From NCBI GenBank assembly GCA_016712505.1, contig JADJQY010000004.1, positions 1 to 64,000 of the forward strand: 64,000 nucleotides of DNA, in the 5' to 3' direction. The DNA is from Candidatus Eiseniibacteriota bacterium. GTDB taxonomy: Bacteria; Eisenbacteria; RBG-16-71-46; CAIMUX01. Below, one piece after another: positions 27,227-36,468 of the stretch. How positions within the stretch are numbered: position 1 is the first letter of the stretch; each line of letters starts with the position of its first letter. The notes beneath the pieces are model-generated. The model worked only from the letters and a program-made list of their open reading frames with translations. It did no database searches and was not told the origin of the DNA. A program made the translations under genes and the position numbers.

Positions 27227-28203
27227 ATGAATCTCGAAGACGTCCGAGAGCTGAAGAGCGCGATCTTGGCCGGGGCTCTGGCCGGGTCATCGACGTTGAG
27301 CGCCTCACGGTTCGCATTCGTGCAACCATCCACTTCTTCGCCCGCGACCAGCGTCGCATTGCGCGACATCTCGCTTGGAATCGGACGAAGGGGGAGGCAA
27401 CGCGTGCTCGCTGTCCGCCTGCACGCCGACACGGGCGCGGTTCGCGCGACTCTGGAGCGCATCACGGCCGAGGCTCGTGGCGAGGTCGACGTCCGATTCG
27501 TGGGGACCGTGCGCAAACAGGCGGCGTGGCACCAAGGCAGGAACCGGCCACTTCAGATGGGTGGCTCCATCGGGCATCGAAAGGTGACTGCCGGTACTCT
27601 AGGCTGCTTCGCTTCCTTCCTTGACGACAAGAGCCTCCCTCCCCTGATCCTCTCGAACAACCATGTCTTGGCGAACGAGAACTCGGCTCAGCGCGGGGAC
27701 CCAACCGTTCAGCCCGGGCGTGAGGACGGCGGGAAAGTGGCGCATGACCGAGTGGGTTCACTGAGCAAGTTCGTCCGACTCAAGAAGCGGGGAAACCTCG
27801 TCGATGCGGCGGTTTCCGCCATCGACCCGGGGTTCTCGTACTACCCCAACTGGATGAGGGGCACGACGGTGCTTTCGGGTGTTCGCAGTACGCCGGCGCG
27901 AGTCGGTGAGGTCGTGCGCAAGGTCGGCCGAACTACTGGGATGACTGAGGGCCGGATTCGCGCCATCGAAGTCGACCTCCCGGTCGACTACGACCTTGGT
28001 ACTCTTCGGTTCGTCGACCAGCTGGAGATCGAACCGAATGGCAACAAGCCATTTAGCTCCGGCGGGGACAGCGGGTCACTCATCGTCGATGAGAAGGGTG
28101 GGCGCTCGGCCTTCTCTTTGCTGGAAACGACAAGACCAACACGACCTACGCGAACCCCCTCCCGACGGTGCTGGCGAGCTTGGGGATCAGGCTCGTGTTC
28201 TAG
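27227..28203 (+). CDS. Trypsin-like serine protease (3' frameshift)
   Basis: About 325 residues after repair. ATG 27227 (MNLEDVRELKSAILAGAL) follows a GGGGGA. The N-terminal 110 residues form a small domain (RVLAVRLHADTGAVRATLER, ending VRFVGTVRKQ). The protease part has LSNNHVLA (catalytic His about 145), DAAVSAID (probable Asp region) and SSGGDSGSLIVDE (catalytic Ser about 281), with VGRTTGMTEG between. After EKGG the observed frame becomes arginine-rich, while a shift of one base near 28107 yields ALGLLFAGNDKTNTTYANPL and VLASLGIRLVF ending at TAG 28203, clearly the natural C-terminus. No signal peptide is seen. Confidence 0.78.
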
Positions 28204-28245
28204 CGGCGAGACTGTGCTAGCCTGAAGACAAAGGTGGTGATGAGC

Positions 28246-28533
28246 ATGGCATCGCTTGATTCCGCGCGAGCGGCGAAAACAAAAGCCCTCAAGCTCTTCT
28301 CGAGAAAGCGACACGTCGGCGGCATCGGGATCACCCGGCTCGGAGCCAAGTACGCCGTCCAGGTCAACCTAGAGGAACCCCAGACCCCCCGGCAGTCCTT
28401 CCCCACCGAGATCGACGGCGTGCCCGTAGTGATTCGTGTGACGGGAGTCATCCGCAAGCAGGCCCCACGCAAGAAGACTTCGCGAAAGGACCCGCCGGCT
28501 TCCGCCCGGTCCGGGGCGAAGAACGCGGAGTAG
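28246..28533 (+). CDS. Small protein matching the N-terminal domain of the adjacent protease
   Basis: 95 residues; ATG 28246 is placed nine bases after AAGGTG, with alternatives at 28234 and 28240. The core VGGIGITRLGAKYAVQVNLE then GVPVVIRVTGVIRKQ has the same strand-helix-strand layout and the same closing V-x-G-x-(I/V)-RKQ as the N-terminal domain of the upstream protease (VRFVGTVRKQ). The C-terminal 20 residues are Lys/Ser/Ala rich. It begins about 40 bases after the protease and probably forms an operon with it. I infer a stand-alone partner or inhibitory domain; the function is unknown. Confidence 0.65.
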   Translation: MASLDSARAAKTKALKLFSRKRHVGGIGITRLGAKYAVQVNLEEPQTPRQSFPTEIDGVPVVIRVTGVIRKQAPRKKTSRKDPPASARSGAKNAE

Positions 28534-28641
28534 AATTTCCCCTCTTTGGCACGAGGGTGGACAGCGCAGTGCGAACCGAGGCACAAATCGCTCGGGGATC
28601 GAGCATCGTCCCCGCCCGTGCTTGGTCCGTCCGTTCCGCAT

Positions 28642-28741
28642 CAGCGTGCTCTGGTTCGACTTCATGACCTGGCGCGAGTCGCATCCCGTCGGCATCCCCT
28701 ACGCACCGTAGTTCGACTCCGACGACGAGCGGTGCCCCTCC
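28642..28741 (+). pseudogene. Remnant of the outer-membrane-like gene, 5' part (copy 3)
   Basis: About 100 bases align almost end to end with 20489-20587 (TWR, HPxGIPYxP, FDSDDER blocks). An in-frame TAG replaces the Ser codon before FDSDDER. The alignment stops abruptly at 28741, where a RhuM-like fragment begins on the other strand. Confidence 0.7.
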
Positions 28742-28744
28742 AGT

Positions 28745-29030
28745 CGAACTATTCGGATTCTCCGAATGGTTGCCTCGCGAGCCAGTTCGTGATCGGCATG
28801 ATTACCCGCGAGATGATCATCTACGGTCGGAACCGAGATCTGGAACAGCTCGGCGATCAGACGCTGGGAAAGCCAGACCGTCTTGCCCTCGATCCGGACT
28901 CGGAGCCGGGTCCCGCCGTCCTGATAGATGACGATCTGGTCGGGAGGAGCTTCGTTCGGGCCAGGGTCATCTGCCACTTCCAAGCTCCCCCGGTTGGTCA
29001 CGATCGTGGCGTCGAGCCTTGCGACCTCAA
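28745..29030 (-). pseudogene. RhuM-family fragment
   Basis: The minus-strand frame encodes EVADDPGPNEAPPDQIVIYQ, DGGTRLRVRIEGKTVWLSQR, LIAELFQISVPTVDDHL and EATIRRIRIVRLEG, the conserved N-terminal part of virulence RhuM family proteins (IYQ..G...EVR.EG.TVWLtQ..iAELF..s..Tv..H). Full members exceed 300 residues; this copy stops at about 110 where the outer-membrane-like remnant begins. It therefore looks like a truncated insertion. Confidence 0.65.
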
Positions 29031-29299
29031 CCCGCTGCTCCTGGAGGGTCATGGAGAGCCGCTTCACGGTCGCCGCCAAACGTGTGAGAGCGGGGGCGGC
29101 GGCCACGGACAGCGCGGACAGACCCGAGGGCAGGACCGGTTCCCACTATCGCTACTCCTCGCCACGAGCATCGGCGGCTGCGTACTCCAGCCCAAGTCGT
29201 TCGCTGATTCCGGAGATGGTGATCACCGATTCCGACGAAGCCGATCGCACATCGGGGCCTTTCGTCCAGGCAGGACCCCGCGAGGGCCTGGCCGAGCTT

Positions 29300-29394
29300 C
29301 ACGGATGTGCCGGCGGGGTTCATGAAGCGGGGTGAGAAGTGGAACGCGCACTTCCTGAGGGAGCCGGGGGTAATGGCAGGAGTGAGGTTCTAGG
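29300..29394 (+). pseudogene. Remnant of the outer-membrane-like gene, 3' end (copy 3)
   Basis: Matches the last 75-80 bases of the gene ending at 20912: the translation FMKRGEKWNAHFLREPGVM then AGVRF corresponds to FKARDEKWNGYFLGEPGVM then VGVRF and ends at the equivalent TAG. The 28642-28741 piece and this piece appear to be halves of one copy separated by about 560 bases. Confidence 0.7.
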
Positions 29395-29636
29395 GGCGCT
29401 GCCCGTCCAAGCCACGTTGCGGGGAAGCCGTCCGTTGCCACGCGAGGCGAGGGACGTCCTCGCCTGTCAGGATGATCCGGATGCTCACCGCCTCGGCTGA
29501 ACGACCGTTCAGTCCATTGAGAATAGCCCTGATCTCGTACTTCTCTCCTGTAGATCGTTGCGGCCGCGGACTGTGCATGCCGCGGCAACAATTGCGCCCG
29601 TAGATCCGCTTCGAACCACGACCGGCGTGAACGGGC

Positions 29637-31849
29637 TTACGGCAACAACACGACGCGCCCGCGGGCGAGTGATCGCTCAGCGGCTCGCAGCTCAGGTAGT
29701 ACACGCCGGGGGCAACGGGCGCGGGGTTGATGGTGATTCCGTCGGGCGAGGGGCTTCCTGCGAGGGCGACGGGGGTGATGTGTGCGATGCGTCCTGATGC
29801 AGCGATCCAGCGTAGCTCGACACCACTGATTCCGCTGACGGCGTCGAACGTGCCGGCGTCGACCTGGAGCTGGAGCGGGGCGTGGTGGACCCGAGCGGGG
29901 CTGGGGTGGACGTGGAGCGTGGTGCGTGAAGTCGCGGGAAGGGGCTGGACGGCGCTCAAAAGCGGACACGGCGGCTCATAAGCGTGCAGCCCGGCGCCGG
30001 ACAACAGATACAGCGCATCGAGCGTGACACCGACGTCGCGTGTCCCAGGTAGCACGAAGTTAAGCGTCGATGATGGGCACTCGTCGGGATCGATGTGCAT
30101 CTGCTGCGCCCCGAAGCTGTCGGTGACGTAGACCTGCGCACCGACTCGGAAAAGGCGATCGGGATTGCCGCGCAGCCGCGTGTGGGCGAGCGCGCTCCAC
30201 GCGCTAGGGACGGGAGTCGCGAGCTGGATAGCCGTAACGCCTTGGCCGGCGAGCACGATGGGGGGCGACTCGAGCGAGAGCATGCCGAAGCGCTCGGGGG
30301 TTGTCTCGGTGCCGAGGAGAACGGGGTTCTGGGGGTCGGTGAGGTCGATGGCGCCCCAGAGGGCTGTGGGCTCAGTGCAACAGCCGGAACAGTCGCCGCG
30401 GACCCAGGCGATGCCTTGGTGGAGCTCGAGGTCGCGCGCGCCGAGCTGGCAGAAATCGAGTTCGATCTGGGCGAGGAACGCGGGGGCATGGGGGTCGGTG
30501 AGATCGAAAATCGACAAGACCTCTTGGGGCACGCTCTGCCCGGCAAGCAAGACCATCCTTGGCGAGCACGCTTGTGATCGCGCCGGACAGGAGCGTGCGC
30601 TCGATCTGGAAATGATAGGGGTCAGCGATCGACACGACCTTCACCCCGTCGGCGGACGCGAGATAGAGAACGTCGCCCGAGGCACTGACGTCGGACACCG
30701 TGCCGGGGTCGTAGACATCCGTGAGGAGCGGAATGAACGGGCTCGAGATCTCGTACGCCTGGACGCCCAGGGTGGGACCGGAGGCGTAGAGGGCCTCTCC
30801 GTGGAGCAGGAGTTGCGTGGCACCGGCCGCGAGCGGAATGGTGCTGAGGGGAGCGATGGCGTCCAACGGATCGACCCGGACGAGGTCGACGCTCTGTCCG
30901 GCGACGACGAGGCGATCGCCAGTGAGAGCGAGCGCGGCCGGGAAGCTTGCGGTGGTGGTCACGACCTGACGGTCGCGTTCGGTGAACGACGAAGAGGTGG
31001 CGACGTCGATCGCGACGAGATTGTTCGCGCCGGGATCGGTGGTGGGAGCGAGAGCAAAGAGCATCGTGCCTCGCGCCAACATGTCGCGCACGGCGAAGGC
31101 GGAAGTGGAACCGAGGAGAACGGGATTCGAAGGCGTGCCGAGGGAGTACTTGCGGAGCACGCTGCTGTCGGTGAGATGGAGCAGACCGGCGCCCGCCTCG
31201 ACGGCCTGGCAGGTTCCGGAAGAGTGCGCACCAGGAACGCGATGTTGGGGGGATCGACATCGACGACGTGGGTGCCGGAGGATCCCGAAGCGACGTAGGC
31301 ATGGCCGCTCTCGACCGCGAGGTCGACGGTGGTGCCGGCGAGGGCGAGCAACTTCAGGAGCACGGGATTGTAGGGCTGGGAAAGACTGTAGATCCGGAGT
31401 CCGCCCGACCCATCCGCCACGAGCAACTCGCCGGCGGCGATCACGGCGCGACGGGCGGAGCCGGGAGTGTCGAGGGTCGAGAGATAGACCGGCGCGGCGG
31501 GATTGGAGATGTCGATGACGTGAATCCCGGCCGTACCGGCGACGACATACTCATAGTTCCCGCCGGCCACGACATCCATGGCGTTGCCGGAGAGCGAGAG
31601 CCCTCCGACGTAGACCGCAGGGCCGGCCCCGGACAGATCGTAGACGTCGAGCACCGAACTGCCACCGAGACCGTTGGTGCAGTGCGCGTAGGTGCCGCTC
31701 ACCGCGACCCCGGAATACTGCGCCTCGTAGAGCCCGCCGGGGTCGGGAACGGTGCGCCCGAGCCAGGTCATGTGTTGCGCGTACTCGCGGCAGTCAGCGA
31801 GGGACAGGGCGGGGAGCAGCAGCGCGAGCGCCAGGGGCCGGAGATTCAT
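29637..31849 (-). pseudogene. Secreted LVIVD-type beta-propeller protein with three frameshifts (gene A)
   Basis: ATG 31849 has AAAGGAG nine bases upstream and a signal peptide (MNLRPLALALLLPALSLADC). The body is made of LVIVD/propeller repeats (GIHVIDISNPAAPVYLSTLD, GGLRIYSLSQPYNPVLL). The sequence moves frame at about 31215 (to CQAVEAGAGLLHLTDSSVLR), at about 30555 (to MVLLAGQSVPQEVLSIFDL) and at about 29660 (ending SPAGRVVLLP, stop 29637). The restored protein is about 735 residues and ends in a FlgD-like sorting tail. It is the last of three tandem paralog-like genes on this strand. Damage may be real decay or sequence error. Confidence 0.7.
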
Positions 31850-31938
31850 GGCGAGTACTCCTTTCGCACGGGCGTCGATTTCCTGCGGGGACGCAACGAG
31901 ATACGCCGCGCCCCGAGCAGGCAAGCCGGAATCCCCGA

Positions 31939-33749
31939 TCAACGGATCTGGACGACCTTTTCCCGAGCGACGACCCGCGCGCCCGTCAGGACTCGAGGAA
32001 CTGCACGCCGCTTCGCGCCGCCCCAGGTACGACCGCGCGTAGCCGCCCGGCGCGGAATGGAGTTCGTAGACCCCGGACGATGACGCAGGACCGGGGCATC
32101 GGGCGCGTGGCGCGACCGGAGGTCGATCCAGCAGTAGTGCAACTCGGAGCCCGCGTGAACTCCGTCGAGTGCGAGGTGGAACGACGTGGTGCCGCGGGAC
32201 GCGGGATTGGGCCAGAGGCGGAGCGCTACCCCATTCGCGCTCGGCGCGAGAGGATCGCTGGGCGCATCGGCCACCAAGGGACAGGGGGGCTCGAACACGG
32301 AGAGCCCGGCCTCGGACACGACATAGAGCGCATCATCGGTGACCAGGACGTCGTCAGCGCCGTTCAGCACGAGATTCGCATCGACGATGGGACGGCTGTC
32401 GGGGCCGAGATGCATCTGATGCACGCCACTACCATCCGCGACGAAAATCTCCCCGGAACGCCGATCCAGCCCCGGTCGTGATGCCCCGCAGCAGGGAGGA
32501 TGCGAGCTCGATCCAATGCGTGGAAGGCTCGCTCCCGAGTTGCAGGGCCACGATCTCGAACCCTCGGAGCAGGACTGGAGGCGTGTCGAGATCGAGGGGA
32601 CCGGTAAATGGGAGAACCGGCGCCGCACCTACCAGCACTGGACTCGTGGGTACCGAGAGGTCGATCACGCTCCACAGGGTTGGGAAGTTGGTCCAGCAAT
32701 TGCTTCCCCCAGCGGCATAGGCCAGGCCATTCTTGAGGGCCACTGCGCTGACTCCGAGCTGACAGGGATCGATTGGGCCCGTGCCGATCAGAGTCGGAAC
32801 GAACGGATCGGAAAGGTCGAAGATGAAAACCTGCGGTTCGACTCCCCCGGCGACCAGGAGCGCCCCTTCCGCCGCGACGTCAGTGATCCCGCTGAAGGGA
32901 ACCGTGCGCAGGTGCTGGAGGTCGAGCGGATTGGCGACCGACACCACTGAGATCCCCCTGTGTGGGGCACGTAGAGAACTTCCCCCGACAGGGACACGGT
33001 CCCCATGCCGGAGCGAGCGAAGGTGTCGACCAGGAGAGGAGTCTCCGGAGTCGACAGATTGGCATACGAGACAAAGAGACCCGCCGCTCCGGCTTCGACC
33101 TCCCAGGCATACCCGCTGAGTGTGCGAACGAGAAAGGCCGACCCCACCGGCGCGACGTCGACCACGTGGAGCCCGCCTTCGCGCGCCGAGACGTAGACGA
33201 AGCCGCCGTACAGTCCAAGATCACGTGTGGTACCCGGCAGAGCCACGGTCTTGAGCAACCCCGGGTTCGCCGGGTTGCTGAGGTCGTAGATCCGTAGTCC
33301 GCCGCTGCCGTCCAGCAAGTAGAGTCGCCCGCCGGCGACCTCCGCCGCATTGGCGAAGCCGGGGGTGTCGATAGTGGTGATCAAGGTCGGGGCCGTAGGA
33401 TCACTGACGTCGAGCACGTGGAATCCGAGGGGCCCGACACAGGCGTATTCGTACGCCCCGTTCAGCGCGAGCGCCTCGACCGTTCCCGGAATCAAGAACG
33501 ATCCGACGGCGGCAGGAACTGCCGGCTCCCGCAGGTCTACGACATCGATCCGGCTGTTGGGAGCGTCCGAAGCCGCGCAGTGTGCGTACTCCGCGACCTG
33601 GTGGCGGAAACGTAGGATGGGTAGTAGAACTCACCACTGCCGAAGTAGGTCCGGCTCAACCAGGTCATGTGCGCGTCGTAGGGACGGCAAACCGCCATCG
33701 CCAGACTGGGCAGCAGTGCGAGTGATAGGGTGACGAGCCGTACTCTCAT
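31939..33749 (-). pseudogene. Secreted LVIVD-type beta-propeller protein, multiply frameshifted (gene B)
   Basis: ATG 33749 follows GAGGGGG and encodes a signal peptide (MRVRLVTLSLALLPSLAMAV). Propeller repeats (FHVLDVSDPTAPTLITTID, LRIYDLSNPANPGLLKTVA) follow. The reading frame changes at about 33600 (to VAEYAHCAASDAPNSRIDVV), at a CCCCC run near 32949 (to ISVVSVANPLDLQHL), at about 32480 (to SGEIFVADGSGVHQMH), at about 32127 and again near 32000. The C-terminal module is nearly identical to that of gene C, which is in frame there, so the lesion near 32127 is visible as a GG deletion. The product ends REKVVQIR. Confidence 0.7.
32101..32225 (-). repeat. Direct repeat: sorting-domain module, copy in gene B
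   Basis: 125 bases matching 34013-34139 with about two substitutions and a two-base gap (GGAGGTCG against GGAGGGGTCG). It encodes the LWPNPASRGTTSFHLALDG region of the C-terminal domain. Confidence 0.85.
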
Positions 33750-33831
33750 AGATCCCCCTCTTGCTGTTTCGACCAACCGAGACTCTCCCTGGGGAGGCGA
33801 GTGCACTCCCCACGAGGAAGCTGCGAACGAC

Positions 33832-36149
33832 CTAGCGGATCCGAACCACCTTCTCCCGCGCCACGACCCGCGCCCCGTCGAGGAGCTCGAGGAACTGCAC
33901 GCCGCTCTGCGCAGTCCTTCGCGCCTGACCGCGTTCGTCACCGAACGCTCCGACGCCCGGCGCCGAACGGAGCTCGTACACCCCGGACGATGAAGCGGGA
34001 CCGAGGGGCAGCGGGCGCGTGGCGCGACCGGAGGGGTCGATCCAGCGGTAGTGCAACTCGGAGCCCGCGTGAACTCCGTCGAGTGCGAGGTGGAACGACG
34101 TGGTGCCGCGGGACGCGGGGTTGGGCCAGAGGCGGAGCGATCTCGGCGCGAACTCGGCGACCTCTGCGGTGGCCTCGCGGTAGCGGAGCAGGGCGTTGTT
34201 CCCACCGGCGAGGTGGAAGCCCTGGAGGTCGAGGGCGACGTCGGACCAGAAGTTGCTTGAGGGGATGTTCACCGTCTGCCAGGTGAGGCCGGCGTCGGTG
34301 GTGGTCTGCGCGACGGTGTCGAAGCCGCTGACGACGCCGCGGCTGCCGTCGAAGTCCATCCGATCTGCCGCCGAACCGAGGGCGACGGTGCCCCAGAGGA
34401 CGCCGCCGTTGGTGGTGCGCTGGATGCGATCATCCCCGACGGCGATCCCGACACTCTGATTGAACCAGTGGAGATCGGAGACGCTGCTGAGGACGAGCCC
34501 GCCCTGCGGCGCGATCGACCAGTTGGCCCTCCGTCGGTGGTGCGATACAGACTGGGCGAGCCGAAGTCGCCGCCAGAAGCCCAGCCGTTCATGGGGTCGA
34601 GAAACCTGATGCCGTTGATCCGCTTGCTGCTGGGGTAGCCGTTGCTGCGCAGGTGCCAGGTGGCGCCGTGGTCGGTGGAGCGATAGACGAAGTTGATGCC
34701 GGTCCCGCCGTAGGTGCCGGTGAAGCAGGTGCCGTCGGGGAGCGCGACGAGGCCCTGTGGGTAGCCGACATACCCGGCGGAGAGGGGGTGATTGGTCCAG
34801 GTCACCCCACCGTCGGTGGTGCGCCGCACCTCGCTCTTTCCAGGCTGATCGCTGCCTCCGGCGAGAACGAAGAGTGGATCGCGCAGGGTGAGACAGAAGG
34901 TGCCGGCGATGCTGGGAGCGCTGGGGGGATCGAACCAGGTCGCACCGCCGTCGGTGGTCTGGAGCCATAGGTCCTGGTTGCCGCCGGCGAAGCCGAGGCC
35001 GCTGGGAAGCAGGTCGATGGCGTTGAGGTCGGCGCGCGTGATCACCCCGGCGACCTGGTTCCAGGTGGTCCAGCTCTGTCCCTGGTCGGTCGAACGGAGG
35101 AGATCGCCGTCGGAGGAGATGGCGCCGAGGGCGCCGTCGGGCCAGCGGATTAGATCGGTGACGCCGCGCGAACCGTCGCGCTGCAGGGCGAGACTCCAGG
35201 TGGCGCCGTCGTTGGTGGTGCGCCAGATCTCGGCCCCCTCGGCCTCGGTGGCCACGATCAAGGTCGAAGGATCGAGCACCACCGCCTCTTCCAGGTAGAT
35301 CGGCGCGTTGGGCGGGATCACGTTGCGCGTAGTCCAGGTGGCGCCGCCGTTGGTCGTGCGATGGGTGGCGAAGTCGACCAGGATCCAGCCGTCGTTCGCG
35401 TTGCTGAATTGGATGTCGCCGGGGAAGGAGAGCCCCCCCTCGCTCAGTCCCGGGATGGTGGCCCAGGTGGTGCCACCATCGGTGGTGCGACGGAGCCGGT
35501 TGGGACCGATGACGTAGCCCGTCAAATCGTCGAGCCAGAACTGATCGACGAGCTGACTCCCCAGACCGGTGAGCGAATGGAAGCTCACTCCCCCATCGGT
35601 CGAACGCACCACCCGCCCTTGATCCCCGACCGCGAAGATGTGAGTGGCATCGAGGGCAAAGATGTTCCGCAGGGTGGTGTTCGCGGGGTTGTCGAGCGGC
35701 TGCCAGGAGAGCCCGCCGTCGAGGCTCCGGTGGAGGCCGGGCGCGCTGCCGGCGGCAAGGAGATGTCCGGGAGCGAGCGCGATCACGTCGAAGAAACTCG
35801 GCGCATCGGCAGCGGGAGGGGCGAGCAGGGTCCAGCTCACCCCGAGGTCGTCGCTCCGGAGGACGGTGCCGAATTCACCCAGGACATAGGCGGTGCCGCC
35901 TGGGTCGAGGACCAGCGCCTCGAGATCGTTGCCGGTGGGGCGCGGATTGGCCCACTCGAAGCCGGCGCGCGCGTTCGTGGAGAGACCGGCGAGCAGCATC
36001 GTGAGCGTGGTGATCGTGGTTAGGCTGGTGCGTGTGGCAAGCGCGTTGAGCGCAGTGGCGGGTCTGGTGTGTCGCGTGTGACGACGAAGCAGACTCGGTG
36101 GCGTTACTGCAGTCTGCGGCACCGGGTGAGTTTCGAGATTCTGTCGCAT
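33832..36149 (-). CDS. Secreted BNR/Ycf48-like beta-propeller protein with FlgD-type tail, one frameshift (gene C)
   Basis: ATG 36149 is set by an AAGGAGGA site about ten bases upstream. After a long N-terminus with a hydrophobic export segment (TSLTTITTLTMLLAGLSTNARA), 11 or more BNR/Ycf48-like repeats follow, each with RTTDGGxTW (for example LRRTTDGGTTWATIPGLSEG). At about 34523 a GGG run is one base short: the observed frame reads TDGGPTGRSRR, whereas GGANWSIAPQGG continues correctly to the stop at 33832. The C-terminus (SLRLWPNPASRGTTSFHL, GVYELRSAPGVGAFG, REKVVRIR) is a FlgD-like sorting domain. It is the first of three tandem secreted-propeller genes (C, B, A) with gaps of about 80-90 bases. 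Confidence 0.75.
34013..34139 (-). repeat. Direct repeat: sorting-domain module, copy in gene C
   Basis: Partner of 32101-32225. The near-identity over 125 bases, far above the similarity of the rest of the two genes, suggests recent duplication or gene conversion of the C-terminal module. Confidence 0.85.
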
Positions 36150-36468
36150 CCCATTTCCTCCTTGGCTCCGCGAGGGCGGAGCGCGGGACAGCACGGCAGG
36201 TACGGCTTGGGGTGCGAGGAGTCTAGAGGGACCGCCCCTTCGCTGAACAGAGAATCCTTCCGAGATAGGGGATCTCTGCCTTGTCAGTACGGGGCCGAAG
36301 CGAGTACCTTTGATACACCTGCGTTTCAGCCCTGGCTGCGCATGCCCGGCCGGAGCGCGGAAGCCGTTGTGTTACTTTGGCTTCCAACGATCGAAAGACC
36401 GGCTGGAACTTCTTTCAGGATCTCGAATCGGCCCGCCCGCGCGCGGGTTTCCCCCTCAAGGAGGCATC
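36150..36468. promoter_or_regulatory. Divergent promoter region between propeller gene C and subtilase gene
   Basis: 319 bases with no gene. It contains an inverted repeat with arms GGAAGCC (36359-36365) and GGCTTCC (36379-36385) around a 13-base AT-richer spacer that includes TACTTT, possibly a regulator site over a -10 element of the subtilase promoter. Confidence 0.35.

Noticed and set aside
28642..29394. Insertion sequence around the RhuM fragment
   Set aside because: No transposase, terminal inverted repeats or target-site duplication could be seen at the edges.
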